A DNA stretch of 10,001 nucleotides from an uncultured Clostridiaceae bacterium (GTDB lineage: Bacteria > Bacillota > Clostridia > Clostridiales > Oxobacteraceae), in NCBI GenBank assembly GCA_937900065.1, contig CALCDS010000037.1:1-10001 (forward strand). The letters are read 5' to 3'. The notes under the pieces were generated by a model. It searched no databases, was not told where the DNA came from, and saw nothing but the letters and a program-made list of their open reading frames with translations. Shown in pieces: positions 1 to 6,861 of this stretch. Made by a program: the position numbers and the translations under genes. Position 1 is the first letter of the stretch. Each line of letters begins with the position of its first letter.

Positions 1-30
1 AATTAAGAATTTAAATTTGGCGGCTGCTGT

Positions 31-405
31 TTGAATAAAATGTTGGGGAATGTTTTAACAATATCCATGCTGATCATATTAAGCGCAGTATGGATATTTA
101 TATCCTGTATCATCTCATTTTTCATAAAAAAGTTTTTAAGACTCCATATCAGGGGAGGCAATCTTCTATGGCATGTCCTGCCTATAAGTCTGCTTATTGA
201 AGTTGCCGTATCCATATTGTTTCTATTATTCCCGCCATCTTTATCAAAGCAGCCGCTGCCGACAGATAAAGCAGCATCTTATATCGTGCGAGGATATTAT
301 GCATGGATGCTTTTGCTGCCTGTATCCACTGCTATTGGAGTCGCTGCAGGCCTTAAAATAAAAGCTGTTTTATCCTTTATAAGGATGCATGTCAGGCGGC
401 ATTGA
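31..405 (+). CDS. small three-helix membrane protein, unknown function
   Basis: I do not recognise this 124-residue protein. Three hydrophobic stretches fit membrane helices at about residues 8-32, 46-67 and 88-109. A basic segment (KKFLRLHIR, 33-41) follows the first, a short polar loop (about 70-87) lies between the second and third, and the tail is basic (RMHVRRH). No catalytic motif is visible. An in-frame stop at 4-6 shows that the frame opens inside the window, so the gene is not cut by the window edge. The start is uncertain: TTG at 31 sits 7 bases after a weak GGCGG (19-23), while an in-frame ATG at 40 would remove only three residues. The stop codon overlaps the -35 element of the next promoter, so it need not share a transcript with asnB. 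The hydrophobic pattern and lack of internal stops suggest a real gene, but its function cannot be inferred. Confidence 0.6.
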   Translation: MNKMLGNVLTISMLIILSAVWIFISCIISFFIKKFLRLHIRGGNLLWHVLPISLLIEVAVSILFLLFPPSLSKQPLPTDKAASYIVRGYYAWMLLLPVSTAIGVAAGLKIKAVLSFIRMHVRRH

Positions 406-430
406 CATCAAATATTCAAATGCTTATACT
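402..430 (+). promoter_or_regulatory. sigma-A-type promoter for asnB
   Basis: A perfect TTGACA (402-407) is followed after exactly 17 bases by TATACT (425-430), five of six matches to the -10 consensus. The -35 box overlaps the TGA stop (403-405) of the upstream membrane protein. A second TATACT lies at 445-450 without a good -35. Transcription would start near 437 and give an asnB leader of about 145 nt. This is the best promoter match in the window. Confidence 0.7.
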
Positions 431-582
431 TCAATATATATGGTTATACTGTAAATAAAGTGCTGATTCTTGGAATGATACATTAAAGAGGTATGAACAA
501 ACAATTCCTTCAAGAGTCGGCATGAAATCATAAACACTTATGTAGAATTTGCACTATGCATTGCAGATAGGGAGCTGATACT
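431..582 (+). promoter_or_regulatory. asnB 5' leader with possible RNA hairpins and RBS
   Basis: This stretch between promoter and start codon holds several short inverted repeats. TCTTG-GAAT (468-476) can pair with ATTC-CTT-CAAGA (504-515) with a three-base bulge, and CATAA (529-533) can pair with TTATG (538-542) around a four-base loop. The ribosome binding site AGGGAG (569-574) lies 8 bases before the TTG start at 583. There is no T-box antiterminator signature (no AGGGTGGNACCGCG-like run) and no intrinsic terminator, so regulation by the leader is only a possibility. Confidence 0.35.
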
Positions 583-2493
583 TTGTGTGGATTTGTAGTT
601 CTGTTAAGAAACAATCCAATAGATGATAAAGATAAGCAAAGAGATATTTTAGAAAAGATGACCCATATAATCAGGCACCGCGGTCCTGATGAAGAGAATT
701 TTTTCATGGACGACAATATGTGCATGGGCTTTCGCAGGCTTAGCATAATAGACCTTAAAAATGGAAGCCAGCCTTTCTCATATGACGACGGAAGATACCG
801 CATGGTGTTCAACGGTGAAATATACAACTATATAGAGATTAGAAACGAGCTTATAAAAGAGGGATTTACATTCACGACAAGCTCTGATACCGAGGTCATA
901 CTTGCTCTTTATAAAAAAATGGGGCATGAATGTGTAAAGCTTTTAAGGGGCATGTTTGCATTTGTAATATGGGACAGGGATAATAAAACCCTGTTCGGAG
1001 CCAGGGATCCTTTCGGCATAAAGCCTTTTTATTATGCTGATACTGAAAATGGTTTGTACTGTGCTTCCGAGAAAAAAAGTCTCATGTGCCTCGACGAAGT
1101 TTCAGATGATATAAATAATGAATCGCTTCATCATTACATGACTTTCCAGTTTGTCCCCGAGCCCGATACGATTTTAAAAGATGTATCGATACTTGAACCG
1201 GGCTGCACCATAACCAGGGGGCTTGATGGGCATGCTGAAATTTCAAGGTATTGGTCCGTGCAGTTTACCCCATCGCCCTGCCCGCATGATGAAAGGCTTT
1301 CACAGATTCGAAAGGCACTTGAGGATTCGGTAAAGGTTCATATGAGGAGCGATGTGCCTGTTGGAGCATTTCTATCCGGAGGCATAGATTCAACCATAAT
1401 TGCGGCTCTTGCAAGCCGTATAAAGCCTGATCTTCTTACATTTACCGTGGGCTTTGAGCGTGAGGGATACAGTGAAATAGACCTTGCCAAGGAAACCGCT
1501 GATTTTCTTAAAGTAAAAAATATAAGCAAGGTCATAACAGTCGACGAATTCGTTTCAGAACTTCCCAATATAATATGGTATATGGATGAACCGATGGCGG
1601 ATGCTGCGGCAGTGCCTCTCTATTTTGTGGCAAGGGAAGCAAGAAAATATGTTACGGTAGTGCTTTCAGGCGAGGGATCAGACGAACTCTTTGGAGGATA
1701 TAACATATATCGGGAACCTTTATCTTTGAAAATGTTCTCCCATATTCCAAATCCCATCAAAAAAGTTTTGAAAAAAGCTTCATATATCATTCCTGAAGGT
1801 GTAAAGGGAAGAAGCTTCATACAAAGAGGCTGCACTCCGATTCAAAAACGTTATGTAGGCAATGCCAAGATATTCACGCAAGATGAAAAAGCTGACTATC
1901 TCATGAATTACAACAGCGCGTTTTCATATGATCTCGTGACATCAAAATATTATGAGCAGGCCAAAGAATATGATGACACTACAAAGATGCAATATATAGA
2001 TATAAACACATGGTTAAGAGGAGATATACTTGTAAAGGCAGACAGGATGACAATGGCTCACTCACTGGAGCTTAGAGTGCCTTTTTTGGATAAGGAAGTA
2101 TTCAATGTAGCCTCAAAACTCACGCTTGAAGAAAAAATAGGCAACGGCACTACAAAATGTGCATTGAGAGAAGCTTTTAAAGGCATGATACCCGATGGCG
2201 CCGATTATAGAAAAAAACTTGGCTTTCCGGTTCCAATAAGGCATTGGCTTAAAGATGAATTGTATGATTGGGCTGTAAATCTTATAAATGAGAGTGAAAC
2301 CGATCAATATATAAACAAGGCAAATGTATTAAAGATGCTCGAGCTTCACCGCAAAGGCCCTGTTGATTACGGCAGGAGAATATGGACGATCCTCACATTC
2401 ATGCTGTGGCATCAGGTGTTCATCGAGAAAAAGTATGAAATGCCCCAAAGCATTGAAGAAAATGAAGCTCAAAAACAGATAGCAGTTGAATAA
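583..2493 (+). CDS. asnB: asparagine synthetase (glutamine-hydrolysing)
   Basis: Converts aspartate, ATP and glutamine to asparagine, AMP, PPi and glutamate in the cytoplasm. The 636-residue length is usual for Gram-positive AsnB. The N-terminal class II glutaminase domain (about 2-215) has Cys2 as nucleophile, with RHRGPDEE (31-38), NGEIYN (77-82) and SSDTE (100-104) forming the glutamine pocket. The synthetase domain (about 235-620) has the PP-loop SGGIDS (265-270), MDEPMADAAAVP (334-345), LSGEGSDELFGGY (361-373) and LRVPFLD (497-503). The TTG start at 583 is fixed by biology: after Met removal the catalytic Cys must be N-terminal, and AGGGAG is correctly spaced upstream. The gene appears to be monocistronic, with its own promoter (402-430) and terminator (2502-2548). 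All key residues look intact. A specialised synthetase modifying another acid (for example cell wall or peptide amidation) cannot be excluded, but nothing nearby supports it. Confidence 0.95.
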   Translation: MCGFVVLLRNNPIDDKDKQRDILEKMTHIIRHRGPDEENFFMDDNMCMGFRRLSIIDLKNGSQPFSYDDGRYRMVFNGEIYNYIEIRNELIKEGFTFTTSSDTEVILALYKKMGHECVKLLRGMFAFVIWDRDNKTLFGARDPFGIKPFYYADTENGLYCASEKKSLMCLDEVSDDINNESLHHYMTFQFVPEPDTILKDVSILEPGCTITRGLDGHAEISRYWSVQFTPSPCPHDERLSQIRKALEDSVKVHMRSDVPVGAFLSGGIDSTIIAALASRIKPDLLTFTVGFEREGYSEIDLAKETADFLKVKNISKVITVDEFVSELPNIIWYMDEPMADAAAVPLYFVAREARKYVTVVLSGEGSDELFGGYNIYREPLSLKMFSHIPNPIKKVLKKASYIIPEGVKGRSFIQRGCTPIQKRYVGNAKIFTQDEKADYLMNYNSAFSYDLVTSKYYEQAKEYDDTTKMQYIDINTWLRGDILVKADRMTMAHSLELRVPFLDKEVFNVASKLTLEEKIGNGTTKCALREAFKGMIPDGADYRKKLGFPVPIRHWLKDELYDWAVNLINESETDQYINKANVLKMLELHRKGPVDYGRRIWTILTFMLWHQVFIEKKYEMPQSIEENEAQKQIAVE

Positions 2494-2501
2494 AAGATGA
2501 C

Positions 2502-2548
2502 AGGCTGTATACCGGCTATATTATTTTAGCCGGCATACAGCCTTTTTT
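2502..2548 (+). terminator. Rho-independent terminator of asnB
   Basis: A 16-base arm at 2502-2517 (AGGCTGTATACCGGCT) pairs with 2528-2543 with one A-C mismatch around a loop of about ten bases, followed by a run of six T (2543-2548). It begins 9 bases after the asnB stop. The stem may also slow transcription arriving from the minus-strand gene that ends at 2558, although the T-rich run on that side (CTTTTATT) is weaker and set back. Confidence 0.9.
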
Positions 2549-2557
2549 ATTGTGATA

Positions 2558-2854
2558 TTATTTTAAACCTTTGTTTTTTGTATAAATGCTCCCGATACTT
2601 CCCAATATATCATGCATGAAATTCGCGCCTCGGCTTATCAATACGCCGGTTAGAATTTCACCAAGTATTGGAAATGATGTTTCAAACCCCATCATTTCGA
2701 AAATATCGAGTCCGGCCATTAAAGATAGGATTATTCCTACAGCCAAAGCCCCTATCCTGTCAACATTAAGCTTACCATGCTGCCATACAAGTTTTGTAGT
2801 CTCCCATATCGACTCTCCGATTAAAGCGGAGACAAAAAGTTTTGTTAAATCCAT
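2558..2854 (-). CDS. small holin-like membrane protein, unknown function
   Basis: A 98-residue protein with a clear start: GGAGGG (plus-strand 2861-2866) lies 6 bases before the ATG. Residues 34-53 form one strong membrane helix, and about 62-78 form a second, amphipathic or re-entrant segment. Between them is a short acidic patch (LDIFEMM). The N-terminus carries a SIWETTKLVW motif and the second half an SRGANFMHDILGSI motif. From memory, this architecture resembles small clostridial membrane proteins sometimes labelled holin-like. No endolysin or other phage gene is nearby, so a lytic role is not supported. It converges with asnB, its stop lying 9 bases beyond the asnB terminator, and it is transcribed away from the two-component genes. 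No convincing promoter is visible upstream: a TATAAA lies too close to the RBS. Good RBS and coherent hydrophobicity argue for a real gene. Confidence 0.7.
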   Translation of the reverse strand: MDLTKLFVSALIGESIWETTKLVWQHGKLNVDRIGALAVGIILSLMAGLDIFEMMGFETSFPILGEILTGVLISRGANFMHDILGSIGSIYTKNKGLK

Positions 2855-2997
2855 GGCATGCCCTCCATCAATTTATATCAAAAAATAAACCAACCTTAAA
2901 AACATAACCGCACTTGAAAATAAAATCCTTCAGCCTCTCTGATGCCTCTATTTTCATATCCCTACCAGAAATATATGAATCACATCTATCGTTGATG

Positions 2998-3044
2998 ACA
3001 CTGCTTTCTAAATTGGAAACACATTACACTTTTCAAAGCAGTGT
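2998..3044. repeat. 10-bp perfect inverted repeat
   Basis: ACACTGCTTT (2998-3007) and AAAGCAGTGT (3035-3044) are perfect reverse complements separated by 27 bases. No T-run follows on either strand, so it is not a normal intrinsic terminator. It could be a protein-binding site or a weak RNA hairpin; nothing in the sequence decides between these. Confidence 0.45.
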
Positions 3045-3104
3045 TATTTGAATTTGACATGTTTGATTGATAGAATCATATTGTATAAAATTTCATATCC
3101 TTAT

Positions 3105-3168
3105 CTTAAAGTATCCCGCCAATGAATCTTAAGAAAGTTGTAAGATTTTTACTCACTTTTTTGTAAAG
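3105..3168 (+). promoter_or_regulatory. candidate OmpR-family operator/promoter of the two-component operon
   Basis: CTTAAG (3128-3133) and TGTAAG (3139-3144) are direct half-sites separated by 5 bases, an 11-bp repeat as in binding sites of OmpR/PhoB-type regulators. Related copies flank them: CTTAAA at 3105-3110 (23 bp upstream) and TGTAAAG at 3162-3168 (23 bp downstream), so all four fall on roughly one face of the helix. TTGTAA at 3138-3143 could serve as a -35, but the matching -10 (TTGTAA, 3161-3166) is poor, as expected for an activated promoter. The inference is autoregulation by the downstream regulator. Confidence 0.35.
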
Positions 3169-3223
3169 TCGGCCTGCTAAAATAAAAATCAAAGGCAGGT
3201 GATTAGAATGGAGGTCAGATGTC

Positions 3224-3919
3224 ATGGATAAATTGAATGTGCTGGTATGCGACGATGACAAAGCAATAGTAGATGCCCTTGAAATATACTTAAAATCGGA
3301 AAATTACGGAGTGATAAAAGCCTATAATGGAGATCAGGCATTGAAGGCTCTATTGGAATATAAGATCCATCTTGTGCTTTTGGACATAATGATGCCAAAG
3401 CTTGACGGGCTGGCAGCCACAATAAGGATTCGGAAAGGATTTAATATTCCTATAATAATACTATCTGCGAAATCCGAGGATACGGATAAAATAACAGGCC
3501 TCAACTTCGGGGCGGATGATTATGTTACAAAACCCTTCAGCCCATTGGAACTTATGGCAAGGGTAAGGTCACAGATGAGGCGCTATACGGCTTTGGGCAG
3601 CATAGCCAGCAAAGCTTCAATCATAAGGACCGGAAGCTTAGAGCTTGACACTGATGCTAAAAAGCTTATCGTGGACGGTGAGACTGTCAAGCTCACGGCT
3701 ACGGAATACCGGATAATGCTTTTTCTAATGAGCAATATGGGTTGTATATTTTCATCGGACCAAATATATGAACATGTGTGGAAAGAGGCTCCATGTTCAG
3801 CCGAAAATATAGTTCCTGTGCACATAAGGCGAATAAGGGAAAAGATAGAAATAAATCCTAGAGAACCTAAATATTTAAAGGTGGTGTGGGGTATTGGATA
3901 TAAAATTGAAAAATATTAA
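3224..3919 (+). CDS. OmpR/PhoB-family response regulator
   Basis: A 231-residue DNA-binding response regulator. The receiver domain (about 4-120) has the acidic pocket D10-D11-D12, phospho-acceptor D54 in LLDIMMPKLDG, the switch residue S81 and K103 in VTKPF. A winged-helix effector domain follows (about 134-230), ending in the typical VVWGIGYKIE hairpin. ATG at 3224 is preceded by GGAGGT (3210-3215) at 8 bases. The gene's last 26 bases overlap the start of the sensor kinase, indicating translational coupling and a dedicated pair. By pattern it resembles VanR-like regulators of Firmicutes, but vancomycin-resistance genes are absent and neighbours do not reveal its targets, so I give no symbol. 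Tandem half-sites just upstream are candidate autoregulatory sites. Phosphorylation by the downstream kinase is inferred from the operon. Confidence 0.92.
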   Translation: MDKLNVLVCDDDKAIVDALEIYLKSENYGVIKAYNGDQALKALLEYKIHLVLLDIMMPKLDGLAATIRIRKGFNIPIIILSAKSEDTDKITGLNFGADDYVTKPFSPLELMARVRSQMRRYTALGSIASKASIIRTGSLELDTDAKKLIVDGETVKLTATEYRIMLFLMSNMGCIFSSDQIYEHVWKEAPCSAENIVPVHIRRIREKIEINPREPKYLKVVWGIGYKIEKY

Positions 3920-5429
3920 ATACTTGAAAAGCACAAAGGCCGCAGCAGCCATACTCATATGGCTGTGCTTCTTGGCAGCATTTATAAGTGCCTTGTTTTT
4001 GATTTCAGAAGAATATGTTTCACAATATCTTGTAGCTTTATTGATTTCATCGATAATATTGATGATTTCAGCTTTTACTTATCTTGCCTGTGTAACGGGC
4101 CGCAACAGGGAAGGCAAAGAAACGGAACTTTTATATGTTGACCGTATTTACACTGACGTGCACACGTTTCTGGTATTTATGGCAGCAGTGGCCTCATGGA
4201 TGCTCACCTTTGGAGTCGGTTTTCACCTATCCAGCGTCACTGCTGCAGTAATATATGTTTCAATGATACTCAGCATCGACGTATTCATAGGACTATCATA
4301 TATGCTTTCAATGATAAGGCAGATAAAGCGCAGGCAGATTGTGAAGAACTCCCTGCTTTTTAAAATTTATATTGCTTTAAAAAACTTCATCAAATTAAGT
4401 TACAACGGAAAAGTATTTAAAGCTTGGACACTGCTTCTGCTTTTAGCATATGGTTTAGTAAACGGCATATTATTTTCTGCAGTGATACAGGGCAGACATG
4501 AAGGATTTTTTAGATTTGTGTTTTTCGTAATCTTGTGGCTTGCCTTTAATGGATTTTCAATATATCTTTCAGCAAAGCCGCTCATATCTTTAGCACAGAT
4601 AATGGCAACTGCAAAGGAAATATCAAAGGGCAATTTGGATTACACATCTGATACTGCAGCCATATCAGCTCCATTTTCCGATTTTGCCGGCGATATTTTA
4701 AACATACAGGACGGTCTTAAGGAAGCTGTTTCCGAAGCTGTAAAAGGAGAACGCATGAAGGCTGATCTTATAACCAATGTGTCGCATGATTTGAAAACTC
4801 CTCTGACTTCGATCATCAATTATGTCGATTTGCTGAAGAAAGAGGATTTAAAAAATGAGAATGCAATAGGTTATATTGGAATACTCGAAGAAAAATCCTC
4901 GAGATTAAAGCAACTTATCGAAGACTTGATTGAAGCAAGCAAAGCCTCCAGCGGCAATATTCCGATAAGCGTGGAAAAGGTGAATTTGCATGAACTCGTC
5001 ATGCAGGCATGCGGCGAGTATGAAGAAAAATTCAAGAAAGCTTCACTCGACATGCGTATAGATTCCTCTGATAAAAATATATTCATATCAGCCGATGGAA
5101 AACATATGTGGCGCATAATGGAAAACCTGCTCTCAAATGCCGTGAAATATTCAATGCCTTCCTCAAGGGTGTATATAAACATTGATAAGGATGATTCATG
5201 CGGAACAGTGACTATAAAAAACATATCAGCGCTTCCGCTGAATATCCCGCCTGAACAATTGACAGAACGCTTCGTAAGGGGCGATCCATCCAGAACAACC
5301 GAAGGCTCGGGGTTGGGCCTTTCAATAGCGCAAAGCCTATCAAGCCTTCAAGGCGGCAAGTTTAGAATATATATAGACGGAGATTTATTCAAAGCAGCCG
5401 TTGAAATACCCCTATGGCATGAGAATTAA
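3894..5429 (+). CDS. membrane sensor histidine kinase, partner of the upstream regulator
   Basis: A 511-residue kinase. About six membrane helices (16-37, 43-66, 90-111, 116-140, 178-199, 205-227) fill the N-terminal half with only short outer loops, so the signal may be sensed within or near the membrane. A HAMP-like linker (about 228-252) precedes the dimerisation domain with H298 in NVSHDLKTPLTS, then the ATPase domain with the N-box MENLLSNAVKYS (409-420) and the G2 box GSGLGLS (471-477). The usual DxGxG of the G1 box is replaced by an ISALPLNI stretch (444-451) before RFVRGD. I recall this in related clostridial kinases, so it is probably a family trait and not decay. TTG at 3894 follows AAAGGTGG (3877-3884); a later TTG at 3906 is possible. 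Overlap with the regulator is 26 bases. Its stop is 10 bases from the convergent murG stop, with no terminator between. Confidence 0.92.
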   Translation: MDIKLKNIKYLKSTKAAAAILIWLCFLAAFISALFLISEEYVSQYLVALLISSIILMISAFTYLACVTGRNREGKETELLYVDRIYTDVHTFLVFMAAVASWMLTFGVGFHLSSVTAAVIYVSMILSIDVFIGLSYMLSMIRQIKRRQIVKNSLLFKIYIALKNFIKLSYNGKVFKAWTLLLLLAYGLVNGILFSAVIQGRHEGFFRFVFFVILWLAFNGFSIYLSAKPLISLAQIMATAKEISKGNLDYTSDTAAISAPFSDFAGDILNIQDGLKEAVSEAVKGERMKADLITNVSHDLKTPLTSIINYVDLLKKEDLKNENAIGYIGILEEKSSRLKQLIEDLIEASKASSGNIPISVEKVNLHELVMQACGEYEEKFKKASLDMRIDSSDKNIFISADGKHMWRIMENLLSNAVKYSMPSSRVYINIDKDDSCGTVTIKNISALPLNIPPEQLTERFVRGDPSRTTEGSGLGLSIAQSLSSLQGGKFRIYIDGDLFKAAVEIPLWHEN

Positions 5430-5439
5430 ATTTGCAAGT

Positions 5440-6504
5440 TCATTTTCGGCATTTTTCAATGAGCTTCATTATCTCCTTTGTGCCGTCGGGAACATATTTT
5501 TTTCTCATGTTCTCAATGTATACGCTGCGGTTTCTGTATAATTCCAAGATGTTTTTGTAGAGTATGTCAGCGTTGAGTCCGTCTTCCATAAGCACTTTGC
5601 TGAATCCAAGTTTTTCAAATTCCCTGGCATTTAATATCTGGTCCCCCCTGCTCGAATTTAAAGAAAGAGGTATCAAGATGTTTGGAAGCTTGAGCTCTAG
5701 CAATTCGAATATCGAATTGGCGCCTGCCCTCGATATAACGATAGATGCGATTTTCATTATATGCGGGAGTTCTTCAGATACATACTCAAACTGTTTATAT
5801 CCATTAACCCCAATGAGTTTGTCATCAATATTTCCCTTGCCGCATATATGAACAACATCAAACTGCTTTAAAAGTAAAGGCAGTCCCTCCCTTATGAGCT
5901 TGTTTATGTTTCTTGAGCCCAGGCTTCCGCCCATCACCATAAGCACGGGTTTTTTACCTTCAAAGCCGCAAAGCTTTAAGCCTTTGTTATAATCTCCCCT
6001 GGATAGCTCCTTTCTTATTGGGGTTCCGGTATATATTGCCTTATCCCTTTTGAAACTTCTCATTCCGGATTCGAAATTGCTGCATATATATGTGGCAAAT
6101 GGAGCCGAGAGCTTGTTTGCAAGACCTGGAGTTATATCGGATTCATGTATTATCACAGGCACCCTGTTCATCCATCCTCCTATAACCACAGGCACTGACA
6201 CAAAACCGCCCTTTGAAAATATGACATTGGGCTTTAATTTTCTTATTATTGATTTGGCCTGAAATATGCCCTTTATAACTCTGAAAGGATCAGTGATATT
6301 TTTGACATTGAAATACCGCCTAAGCTTTCCAGCTTGTATCGAGTGATATGGAATGCCTTTGCTTGTTATGATGGATCTTTCGATCCCGTCTTCAGTTCCT
6401 ATATAATGTATATCCCATCCTTGTTTTTTCAATTCCTGTATCAAAGCCAGGTTGGGGGTAACATGGCCTGCAGACCCTCCCCCTGTTAAAACTATCCTCT
6501 TCAT
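5440..6504 (-). CDS. murG: MurG-family UDP-GlcNAc:lipid I N-acetylglucosaminyltransferase
   Basis: A 354-residue GT-B glycosyltransferase of family GT28. MurG transfers GlcNAc from UDP-GlcNAc to lipid I on the inner face of the membrane, making lipid II for peptidoglycan. The N-terminal domain has the glycine loop GGGSAGHVTPN (8-18, including the conserved His14), SKGGFVSVP (97-105) and HESD (120-123) where E. coli has HEQN. The C-terminal UDP-GlcNAc domain has GGSLGSRNIN (192-201), ISRAGANSIFELLEL (257-271) and GDQ (288-290). The start is supported by GGAGAGGG (plus-strand 6508-6515). The gene stands alone, not in a division and cell wall cluster, and its HESD-TPGLAN version matches, from memory, the second MurG type found in the Bacillus cereus group and Clostridia. 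It could be the only MurG or a paralogue with a modified acceptor. It converges with the kinase gene. Confidence 0.88.
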   Translation of the reverse strand: MKRIVLTGGGSAGHVTPNLALIQELKKQGWDIHYIGTEDGIERSIITSKGIPYHSIQAGKLRRYFNVKNITDPFRVIKGIFQAKSIIRKLKPNVIFSKGGFVSVPVVIGGWMNRVPVIIHESDITPGLANKLSAPFATYICSNFESGMRSFKRDKAIYTGTPIRKELSRGDYNKGLKLCGFEGKKPVLMVMGGSLGSRNINKLIREGLPLLLKQFDVVHICGKGNIDDKLIGVNGYKQFEYVSEELPHIMKIASIVISRAGANSIFELLELKLPNILIPLSLNSSRGDQILNAREFEKLGFSKVLMEDGLNADILYKNILELYRNRSVYIENMRKKYVPDGTKEIMKLIEKCRK

Positions 6505-6627
6505 TTTCCCTCTCCATTCATTTCTGATTTATATCATTTAAAGACAAGGCACAAACACTTTGGGTTTATTGCCGTCTTTCCAATCAATTAATATTTTATC
6601 ATATATTGAGCTCTTTAAATGAATATT

Positions 6628-6655
6628 TATGTTAAAGTATAATGTTGATTTTTGA
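6628..6655 (+). repeat. copy 1 of a split repeat shared with 9837-9985
   Basis: TATGTTAAAGTATA (6628-6641) is identical to 9837-9850. Here, one base later, TGTTGATTTTTGA (6643-6655) follows. A near-identical TGTTGATTTTTTGA (one extra T) occurs at 9972-9985, 121 bases after the second copy of the first part. Both copies are on the same strand in noncoding DNA. They may be relics of the same mobile-element end, which is inference. Confidence 0.45.
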
Positions 6656-6681
6656 ACAGTCATACTGAGGTGTAAGTGCTT

Positions 6682-6716
6682 TTGCTAAGTTTGTGTAATA
6701 TTTAATATGATATAAT
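6682..6716 (+). promoter_or_regulatory. candidate promoter for the helicase gene
   Basis: A perfect TATAAT occurs at 6711-6716 and an overlapping TATGAT at 6706-6711. TTGCTA (6682-6687) lies 18 bases before TATGAT; TTGTGT (6691-6696) lies only 14 bases before TATAAT. The -10 is good, the -35 assignment is uncertain. The leader to the ATG at 6862 would be about 140 nt of AT-rich sequence. Confidence 0.35.
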
Positions 6717-6861
6717 TTATAGGTACAAGGCTAGAATCATTGATATGACATGATTTAATATTATATATGATTTTTAGATTTCACTGATTATATAGGTCGT
6801 CATCCATTTGAGATTACGAAAACTTTTAATTTAACACTGTACGAATTATGAGGAGCTTATT

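Larger units (their letters stand above)
2855..3223. other. gene-free divergent spacer upstream of the two-component operon
   Basis: About 370 AT-rich bases separate the minus-strand small membrane protein from the response regulator. I see no credible reading frame here. It contains an inverted repeat (2998-3044) and a group of CTTAAG/TGTAAG half-sites (3105-3168), each listed separately, and the regulator's RBS GGAGGT (3210-3215). Confidence 0.6.
6505..6861. other. divergent AT-rich spacer between murG and the helicase
   Basis: This stretch of 357 bases holds no credible gene. It contains a short imperfect hairpin (6548-6573) in the murG leader, a repeat segment (6628-6655) shared with the right end of the window, a candidate promoter for the helicase (6682-6716) and the helicase RBS AGGAG (6851-6855). 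I cannot point to a convincing murG promoter on the minus strand. Confidence 0.6.

Noticed and set aside
493..525. Ten-codon mini-ORF (ATG to TGA) in the asnB leader, a possible leader peptide
   Set aside because: The upstream AGAGG is only one base from its ATG, it contains a single Asn codon, and no terminator/antiterminator follows.
431..582. T-box riboswitch for asnB
   Set aside because: No T-box consensus or terminator stem is visible, and the leader is short for one.
2586..2888. Open frame on the plus strand opposite the holin-like gene
   Set aside because: The minus-strand frame has a strong RBS and a coherent membrane-protein pattern; the plus frame looks like a shadow with no RBS.
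2558..3168. Holin-like protein plus two-component genes as a phage or vancomycin-resistance island
   Set aside because: No lysin, integrase, attachment sites or van ligase/dehydrogenase genes are present, and composition matches the neighbours.
4871..5224. 117-codon open frame on the minus strand within the kinase gene
   Set aside because: It lies opposite highly conserved kinase motifs, with no RBS or recognisable domain; a shadow of the real gene.
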